From ZLKRG08 sp963977625 (GTDB lineage Bacteria > Actinomycetota > Actinomycetes > Nanopelagicales > Nanopelagicaceae), in contig CAXBPX010000033.1 in assembly GCA_963977625.1 (NCBI GenBank), forward strand, positions 1 through 11,332: DNA of 11,332 bases, read 5' to 3'. Positions within the stretch are counted from its first letter, which is position 1. Every line of letters starts with the position of its first letter. The notes under the pieces are model-generated. The model did no database searches. It was not told the DNA's origin and saw nothing but the letters and a program-made list of their open reading frames with translations. A program made the position numbers and the translations under genes. This document shows, piece by piece, positions 7,444 through 11,332 of this stretch.

Positions 7444-7974
7444 CTATTTCTTCTGCAAGGATTTAGGTGTCAATATCTCAGTGCTGCACTCTTTGGCAGG
7501 ATAATTATTTAAACCACAAACAAAACCATCTGCGGAAGTTCTAACTGAAACTACTTTGTTTAAGATTTCAAGGCCATTAGTCCCAGGTTTGACCGAAACG
7601 CATTTACGAATAGTTGGCTGAACATTTTCGCCTTTAGGTGCGATTGCCCGTAAGCCAAATTCGACTACTACCGCTACACGAACCATGCCACTTTGTGCAG
7701 AGGTACCCGAACAGATTGCTTTGAAATTAGGTTTTAAAGTTGGATTTCCAGTGTCTACGGTGTTACTTGAAAATGAGAACTTCCATCCTTCGGTAGCGCC
7801 ATCTTTGGGAAGTGATCCCGCGGGACCCGTTAGCGCATAATTCCAAGCGTTTGCACCAGGTGCGGCTTGGAAGTAGCCCCAATAGCGCCAACCTTTTTCG
7901 GCAGCTGCATTGGCAGGGGCAATTGATGTTGCAAGTAGTAATGATGCAAAAGTGGTTACAAAAACCTTCTTCAC
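7444..7974 (-). CDS. Secreted accessory protein of the B12 transport operon
   Basis: 176-residue exported protein and first gene after the B12 riboswitch and terminator. Residues 1-23 are a Sec signal peptide (MKK, hydrophobic core, APANA cleavage site); there is no lipobox, so it should be released or loosely held. The mature part starts GWRYWGYFQ, contains PKDGATEGWKFSF and VRVAVVVEFG, and has four cysteines (88, 125, 153, 163) that could form two disulphides; NNYPAKEC is near the end. I recall similar small exported proteins, some lipoproteins, beside actinobacterial cbr genes, described as an additional component of the predicted cobalamin ECF transporter. Capturing B12 outside the membrane is inference. 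The start is GTG (7974-7972) behind AGGAAAAGGAAC. Its TAG stop (7446-7444) abuts the EcfT coding region. Confidence 0.8.
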   Translation of the reverse strand: MKKVFVTTFASLLLATSIAPANAAAEKGWRYWGYFQAAPGANAWNYALTGPAGSLPKDGATEGWKFSFSSNTVDTGNPTLKPNFKAICSGTSAQSGMVRVAVVVEFGLRAIAPKGENVQPTIRKCVSVKPGTNGLEILNKVVSVRTSADGFVCGLNNYPAKECSTEILTPKSLQKK

Positions 7975-8045
7975 AGTTAAGTTCCTTTTCCTAAGTACAT
8001 AAGTTTTATAAGGAAAGACTTACTGGGCTTAGAAAAAAACTAAAT

Positions 8046-8081
8046 AAAAAAGTCGTTCATTTAAATTTCAAAATGAACGAC
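8046..8081 (-). terminator. Intrinsic terminator of the cobalamin riboswitch
   Basis: On the minus strand GTCGTTCATTT pairs with AAATGAACGAC (plus-strand arms 8052-8062 and 8071-8081) around an eight-base loop, followed at once by six T (8051-8046). There is no T-run on the plus side, so it works only for leftward transcription. It lies between the riboswitch and the secreted-protein gene, as expected for B12-induced premature termination. Confidence 0.88.
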
Positions 8082-8107
8082 ATATCTGCAAAAGTTCTTT
8101 GACTAAA

Positions 8108-8216
8108 GCCCCGCAATCCTCGGCGGGTGGTCGAATCTTCGAAGTGCAGGTAATCCGGCTTTAACGGTTGCGGGTCAGCGTTGGAATCGCACCAAACTTC
8201 CCCTGTAAATCGAATT
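8108..8216 (-). promoter_or_regulatory. Cobalamin riboswitch, compact form
   Basis: The minus strand carries the B12-box elements in order: GGGGAAGTTTGGTG (about 8203-8190), GATTCC, CTGACCCGCAACCGTTAA (about 8178-8161) and AGCCGGATTACCTGC (8160-8146). Outer helices can form from TTCGA (8214-8210) with TCGAA (8142-8138) and CAGG (8205-8202) with CCTG (8150-8147). A downstream hairpin, CCCGC/GCGGG at 8127-8110, has a loop containing AGGA that could kiss the UCC of the L5 region, as L13 does in class II B12 riboswitches. Almost nothing separates CCGTTAA from AGCCGG, so the large peripheral arms of class I are missing. A terminator follows, so B12 should switch the operon off. Confidence 0.88.
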
Positions 8217-8221
8217 ATTAA

Positions 8222-8227
8222 GTTGTA
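8222..8227 (-). promoter_or_regulatory. Possible -10 element of the riboswitch operon
   Basis: TACAAC on the minus strand lies seven bases before the outer riboswitch helix (8214), so transcription would begin just at the aptamer. It is one arm of an inverted repeat, GTTGTA-N6-TACAAC (8222-8239), whose other arm gives TACAAC on the plus strand, facing the aldo/keto reductase. No good -35 was seen for either direction. Confidence 0.3.
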
Positions 8228-8283
8228 GGCTGATACAACCACAACCAGGGCCCACAAGCAAGAATCAAAAGGGAGAGTCTTAA

Positions 8284-9285
8284 ATGGAACACCGAAAGCT
8301 AGGATCCTCAGGACTTTATGTTTCCGAAATCGCTTTTGGAAATTGGATCACGCACGGTTCACAAGTTGAACAAGATGCTGCGATCAAATGTGTTCGTACG
8401 GCATTGGATTGTGGAATCACCACTTTAGATACTGCAGATGTGTATGCCGGAACTAAAGCTGAAACCGTATTGGGCAAAGCGCTAAAAGGTGTGCGCCGAG
8501 AATCATACGAACTTTTTACCAAAGTTTATTGGCCAACGGGCCCAGGCAAAAATGATCGCGGTCTTTCACGCAAACACATCATGGAATCTGTCCATGCTTC
8601 TTTGAAACGCCTGAACACAGATCACATTGACCTGTATCAGATGCATAGATTTGATTATGAAGCACCAGTTGAAGAATCACTAAAAGCTTTTGACGACTTA
8701 ATTCGTCAAGGAAAAGTAATGTATATCGGATTCTCTGAATGGAACGCGCAGCAAATATCGAATGCCTTAAAGTTGCAAAAAGAGCTAGGTTTAGATCGAT
8801 TTGTTTCAAGCCAGCCACAATATTCAGCGCTTTGGCGCGTTATCGAAAAGGAAGTTGACCCAATTTGTAAAGCAAATGGGATCGGGCATTTAGTTTGGTC
8901 TCCAATCGCACAAGGCGTTTTAACTGGCAAGTATTTGCCAGGTCAGAAAGTTCCGGCAGGTTCGCGCGCTACTGATAAAAAGAGCGGCGCTAACATGATC
9001 AATCGATGGTTGGCGGACGAAATTTTGACGGCGGTTCAGAAATTAAAACCAATCGCCGAACGCGAAGGTCTGACTATGGGTCAACTTGCGATTGCCTGGG
9101 TGCTACAAAATCCCAACGTTTCCGCGGCCATTATTGGGGCAACAAAACCTGCGCAAATTAAAGAGAACGTAAAAGCTTCAGGTGTGAAATTAAGTAGCGA
9201 AACTATGAAAGCGATTGATACCGCGCTTGCAAATGTGATTGAACGAGATCCAAAGAAAACGGTATCTCCCAATCCTCGCGCTTAA
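8284..9285 (+). CDS. Aldo/keto reductase
   Basis: NADPH-dependent (beta/alpha)8-barrel oxidoreductase of the AKR superfamily, 333 residues, cytoplasmic, no signal peptide. The catalytic tetrad is present: D49 and Y54 in LDTADVY, K80 in LFTKVYW and H121 in DLYQMHRFD. Later regions YIGFSEWNAQQI and VLQNPNVSAAIIGATKPAQI fit the cofactor-binding side. The long chain and the FGNWITHGSQVEQDAA opening suggest the voltage-gated K+ channel beta-subunit/YghZ-like branch; the substrate cannot be predicted. GGGAGAG (8271-8277) is a good ribosome binding site six bases before the ATG. It is transcribed away from the B12 operon, and its TAA overlaps the convergent DUF3043 stop. Nothing ties it to B12 apart from position. 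Confidence 0.93.
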   Translation: MEHRKLGSSGLYVSEIAFGNWITHGSQVEQDAAIKCVRTALDCGITTLDTADVYAGTKAETVLGKALKGVRRESYELFTKVYWPTGPGKNDRGLSRKHIMESVHASLKRLNTDHIDLYQMHRFDYEAPVEESLKAFDDLIRQGKVMYIGFSEWNAQQISNALKLQKELGLDRFVSSQPQYSALWRVIEKEVDPICKANGIGHLVWSPIAQGVLTGKYLPGQKVPAGSRATDKKSGANMINRWLADEILTAVQKLKPIAEREGLTMGQLAIAWVLQNPNVSAAIIGATKPAQIKENVKASGVKLSSETMKAIDTALANVIERDPKKTVSPNPRA

Positions 9286-9863
9286 AGACTCTTCTCGCCG
9301 CGATTAACTTGAGGTTTTGGCGCGCGCATTCTGCGCATTTGAGTGGATCGCAAGAATCCGTACATTGCCAAACCTTTTAAACTCTCATTTGGAAATTTTG
9401 CAGCAACCATTTTTTTGATTCGGCGACCTAAGAACCACCCATCGACAACTGCAATTAACATGATTGCATACATTGCAAGAATAGAGAGAATTGCAATTGT
9501 CTGATTGCGTGTCATTGAAACTAAAAGCACTACAAAAATAAACGGCAAGAAAAATTCGCCGATGTTAATTCTGGAATCTACGATGTTTCGTACATATCTA
9601 CGGACTGGGCCGCGATCACGCGCTGGAAGTGCGCTTTCATCACCGCGCAAGAATGCATTTCGCTGCGCAACTCGTTGCACGCGAGCTTCTGCACGCGCAA
9701 TTCGTTTCTCTTCTTTAGTTTTTGCCGGAGCAAGTGAGGCACCTCGCTTGATAGTTGCTTCACTACGTTTGCGGGTTGGTCGTCCCTTGCCGGCATTACC
9801 TGCGCTATTAGTCATGGGCATATTCTGATTTGGCAGGGCGTTATTGTCTAAACGAGGGGTCAT
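9282..9863 (-). CDS. DUF3043 family membrane protein
   Basis: 193-residue actinobacterial protein of unknown function. Residues 1-75 are polar and basic (GKGRPTRKR, then a Lys/Arg/Ala-rich, probably helical stretch). The conserved block RDRGPVRRYVRNIVDSRINIGEFFLPF (about 83-108) is the mark of the family. Two membrane helices follow (about 101-118 and 121-144), and the C-terminus is basic, ending after FPNESLKGLAMYGFLRSTQMRR. The first ATG (9863) is preferred: a TAATAC hexamer ends six bases upstream, consistent with a leaderless mRNA. ATGs at 9821 and 9815 are weaker alternatives, since family similarity begins near GKGRPT. It is divergent from erpA, and its stop codon overlaps that of the aldo/keto reductase. 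Confidence 0.88.
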   Translation of the reverse strand: MTPRLDNNALPNQNMPMTNSAGNAGKGRPTRKRSEATIKRGASLAPAKTKEEKRIARAEARVQRVAQRNAFLRGDESALPARDRGPVRRYVRNIVDSRINIGEFFLPFIFVVLLVSMTRNQTIAILSILAMYAIMLIAVVDGWFLGRRIKKMVAAKFPNESLKGLAMYGFLRSTQMRRMRAPKPQVNRGEKSL

Positions 9864-9869
9864 TCGGGA

Positions 9870-9876
9870 GTATTAT
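9870..9876. promoter_or_regulatory. Overlapping bidirectional -10 elements for DUF3043 gene and erpA
   Basis: In the 39-base gap the plus strand reads TATTAT (9871-9876), a good -10 for erpA with room for a leader carrying the ribosome binding site. The minus strand of nearly the same bases reads TAATAC (9875-9870), six bases from the DUF3043 ATG. One AT-rich core could open for both directions. No clear -35 was found. Confidence 0.5.
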
Positions 9877-9902
9877 TTGACCAGTAGGAAACGGAGAGAG
9901 AT

Positions 9903-10238
9903 ATGAGCACAGATACCGGCATTAGCCTTACCGAAGTAGCCAGTCAGAAAGTTGCATCGCTTTTGGCCCAAGAAGGTCGCGATGATCTTTATCTTCGAGT
10001 TGCAGTGCAACCAGGTGGATGCTCTGGCCTTCGCTATCAGCTCTACTTCGATGACCGCGCAATGGATGATGACATCGAGCGCTCATTTGGCACCGTAAAG
10101 GTAAAGGTCGACAAGATGAGCGATCCATACCTATCAGGTGCAACTATTGATTTTGTAGACACCATTGAGAAGCAGGGCTTCACAATTGATAATCCAAATG
10201 CGCAAGGTTCATGCGCCTGCGGAGATTCTTTTCACTAA
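9903..10238 (+). CDS. erpA: A-type iron-sulfur cluster carrier (ErpA/HesB family)
   Basis: Small cytosolic protein that carries Fe-S clusters from the SUF machinery to target enzymes. It has 111 residues, the normal length, and the three invariant cysteines: C40 in PGGCSG and C104/C106 in GSCACGDSF. ISLTEVASQKVASLLAQE forms the first strand and helix, and LSGATIDFVD is the usual central motif. GGAGAGAG (9893-9900) is a strong ribosome binding site two bases before the ATG. In M. tuberculosis the equivalent gene (Rv2204c) also lies close to ctaC, so the context supports the call. ErpA and IscA cannot be told apart firmly by sequence; ErpA is the usual actinobacterial name. Confidence 0.94.
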   Translation: MSTDTGISLTEVASQKVASLLAQEGRDDLYLRVAVQPGGCSGLRYQLYFDDRAMDDDIERSFGTVKVKVDKMSDPYLSGATIDFVDTIEKQGFTIDNPNAQGSCACGDSFH

Positions 10239-10291
10239 TTTCCGAACCCACCAAAAACATTGACTGACCGATTGGTTCCACATCTGGTCTG

Positions 10292-10311
10292 AACGACCCA
10301 AATCTGTCGTT
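10292..10311 (+). terminator. Weak hairpin after erpA, possible terminator
   Basis: AACGAC (10292-10297) pairs with GTCGTT (10306-10311) around an eight-base loop, followed only by TTAATG. The T-run is too short for a confident terminator. The 138-base gap between erpA and ctaC also holds a CCGCA/TGCGG hairpin at 10325-10337, ten bases ahead of a T6 run at 10348-10353. Confidence 0.3.
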
Positions 10312-10364
10312 TTAATGTGAGTGACCGCACCATGCGGGAATTCAGCCTTTTTTACGCTAAAGAC

Positions 10365-10370
10365 TAAGAT
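10365..10370 (+). promoter_or_regulatory. Putative -10 element of ctaC, leaderless type
   Basis: TAAGAT (close to TATAAT) is followed by six bases and the ATG at 10377. It fixes the ctaC start at 10377 rather than at the in-frame TTG at 10371, which lies just downstream of the hexamer. No ribosome binding site precedes the ATG. Confidence 0.55.
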
Positions 10371-10376
10371 TTGCAC

Positions 10377-11126
10377 ATGCAATTTCGCCTCAAAAAGGCG
10401 CTGTTGGGTGCATCTGTTGCCTTCGGCGTCCTAGCCCTAACCGGCTGTGAAAATGGTTCGGTTTACGGTTATGAAAAAGATCTATCAAGTGTCAATGAAG
10501 TTTCTTGGCATTTGTGGCGCGGTGCTTGGCTAGCTGCAGCCGTAGTTGGAATTTTTACCGCAGCTTTAATTCTTTGGCCGGTGCTACGTCATCGTCGCAA
10601 AGAAGGCGATCCGCAATATCCAAAACAAACCCAATACAACGTACCTGTTGAAGTGGCTTACACAGTCATTCCATTTGTTATCGTGGCGGTGCTCTTCTAT
10701 TTCACCGCGCGCGATGAAGCAATCATTATTGCTAAAGAACCTTCAAAAGTAATGCACACAATTGATGTCACAGGTTTTCAATGGTCATGGCAATTCGGAC
10801 ACCAAGATGGTGGCGCAAAAGCTGTTGTAACCGGAACTCCGGCAAACCCGCCAACATTGGTTTTGCCACAAGGAGAGCGCGTTAAATTTAATATTTATGC
10901 AAATGATGTAGTGCATGGATTTTGGATCCCAGCTTTCATGATTCAAATTCAGAACCTTCCAGGTGTCACCAACCATATTGAATTTACGGCCAACAAACTG
11001 GGTGAGTATCCAGGCCGTTGCAACATACTTTGCGGTCGCAATCACTCGCAAATGGTTTTCAAAGTAAAAGTGGTTACACCAACTGAATACGATACTTATG
11101 TTGAAACTCTAAAGGCAGGCGCATAA
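10377..11126 (+). CDS. ctaC: Cytochrome c oxidase subunit II
   Basis: Membrane-anchored subunit that takes electrons from cytochrome c at its CuA centre and passes them to subunit I. The 249-residue chain begins with a lipoprotein signal peptide (lipobox LTGC, lipidated C24). Two membrane helices follow (about 47-70 and 90-110, the second in VPVEVAYTVIPFVIVAVLFYF), then the extracytoplasmic cupredoxin domain. CuA ligands are visible: the His of VVHGFWIP and the C-x3-C-x3-H-x2-M block CNILCGRNHSQM; the aromatic electron-entry patch is FQWSWQF. The residue after CN is Ile where the family has Glu, the residue that helps bind the Mg at the subunit I/II interface. ctaD follows with a one-base TAATG overlap, so the two are one operon. 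Confidence 0.95.
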   Translation: MQFRLKKALLGASVAFGVLALTGCENGSVYGYEKDLSSVNEVSWHLWRGAWLAAAVVGIFTAALILWPVLRHRRKEGDPQYPKQTQYNVPVEVAYTVIPFVIVAVLFYFTARDEAIIIAKEPSKVMHTIDVTGFQWSWQFGHQDGGAKAVVTGTPANPPTLVLPQGERVKFNIYANDVVHGFWIPAFMIQIQNLPGVTNHIEFTANKLGEYPGRCNILCGRNHSQMVFKVKVVTPTEYDTYVETLKAGA

Positions 11127-11332
11127 TGACAACCTATGCTCAACCACCAGTAACGCAAATCAAAAATGCGCCACTTAAACCAACTTCTAAAGGTCGCTTA
11201 TTTGTAAAGTGGATTACCTCAACAGATCACAAGACCATCGGATACATGTATTTAATCGCGACATTCGTCTGGTTCTTAGTGGGTGGATTATTAGCGTTAT
11301 TTTTACGCTCTGAATTAGCTAGACCAGGTCTG
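11126..11332 (+). CDS. ctaD: Cytochrome c oxidase subunit I, N-terminal part, cut by window edge
   Basis: Catalytic haem-copper subunit that reduces oxygen and pumps protons. Only the first 69 residues are present. A polar cytoplasmic start of about 25 residues leads to FVKWITSTDHKTIGYMYLI, the very conserved opening of subunit I, and then the first membrane helix (FVWFLVGGLLALFL) and LRSELARPGL. Haem ligands lie beyond the edge. The ATG at 11126 shares its A with the ctaC stop codon (TAATG), pointing to coupled translation. Confidence 0.95.
   Translation, partial: MTTYAQPPVTQIKNAPLKPTSKGRLFVKWITSTDHKTIGYMYLIATFVWFLVGGLLALFLRSELARPGL

Noticed and set aside
7444..7465. Programmed -1 frameshift fusing the secreted protein to EcfT
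   Set aside because: The frames do differ by -1, but there is no canonical X XXY YYZ slippery heptamer, and fusing a finished exported protein to a membrane subunit is not known in the family. Kept only as an alternative to rare-codon initiation.
8057..8257. A 66-codon minus-strand open frame over the riboswitch region
   Set aside because: It lies on the aptamer and terminator, whose conserved RNA elements explain the sequence; it has no ribosome binding site or recognisable protein motif.
10325..10353. CCGCA/TGCGG hairpin before T6 as terminator of erpA
   Set aside because: Ten bases separate the short five-pair stem from the T-run, so it does not form a canonical intrinsic terminator.

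Overview
The window looks like a piece of the chromosome of a small, streamlined actinobacterium. The gene order dihydrolipoamide acyltransferase, lpd, leucyl aminopeptidase, divergent gcvT, then erpA, a DUF3043 protein and ctaC/ctaD is typical of Actinobacteria. The DNA is AT-richer than in most of that phylum, intergenic gaps are a few tens of bases, and neighbouring genes often overlap. Freshwater acI-type actinobacteria (Nanopelagicales, such as Planktophila) fit best, but that is inference from composition and layout.

Layout: 1-1767 (minus) holds the 5' part of a lipoyl-bearing E2 acyltransferase preceded by its E3 partner lpd. 1840-3279 (minus) is a leucyl aminopeptidase, divergent from gcvT (3309-4388, plus). 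4381-8216 (minus) is one transcription unit: a compact cobalamin riboswitch, an intrinsic terminator, a secreted protein, then the EcfT-type membrane subunit, a double ATPase and a substrate-binding membrane protein of an energy-coupling-factor (ECF) transporter. It matches the predicted cobalamin transporter CbrTUV, and I read it as a vitamin B12 uptake operon repressed by B12. 8284-9285 (plus) is an aldo/keto reductase, convergent with a DUF3043 membrane protein (9282-9863, minus). That gene is divergent from the Fe-S carrier erpA (9903-10238, plus). 10377 to the end begins the cytochrome c oxidase operon: ctaC, then a partial ctaD.

The genes are mostly central metabolism: E2/E3 feed the TCA cycle, GcvT acts in glycine cleavage (which also uses E3), ErpA supplies Fe-S clusters, and CtaC/CtaD are the terminal oxidase. 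The B12 operon is the accessory element. The most unusual points are the small riboswitch, the secreted partner protein, the lack of an ATG/GTG/TTG start at the expected N-terminus of the EcfT subunit, a Glu-to-Ile change in the CuA/Mg motif of CtaC, and a repeated promoter layout (TANNNT, six bases, ATG) that suggests leaderless mRNAs for four genes. I saw no tRNA, rRNA, mobile element or CRISPR array.
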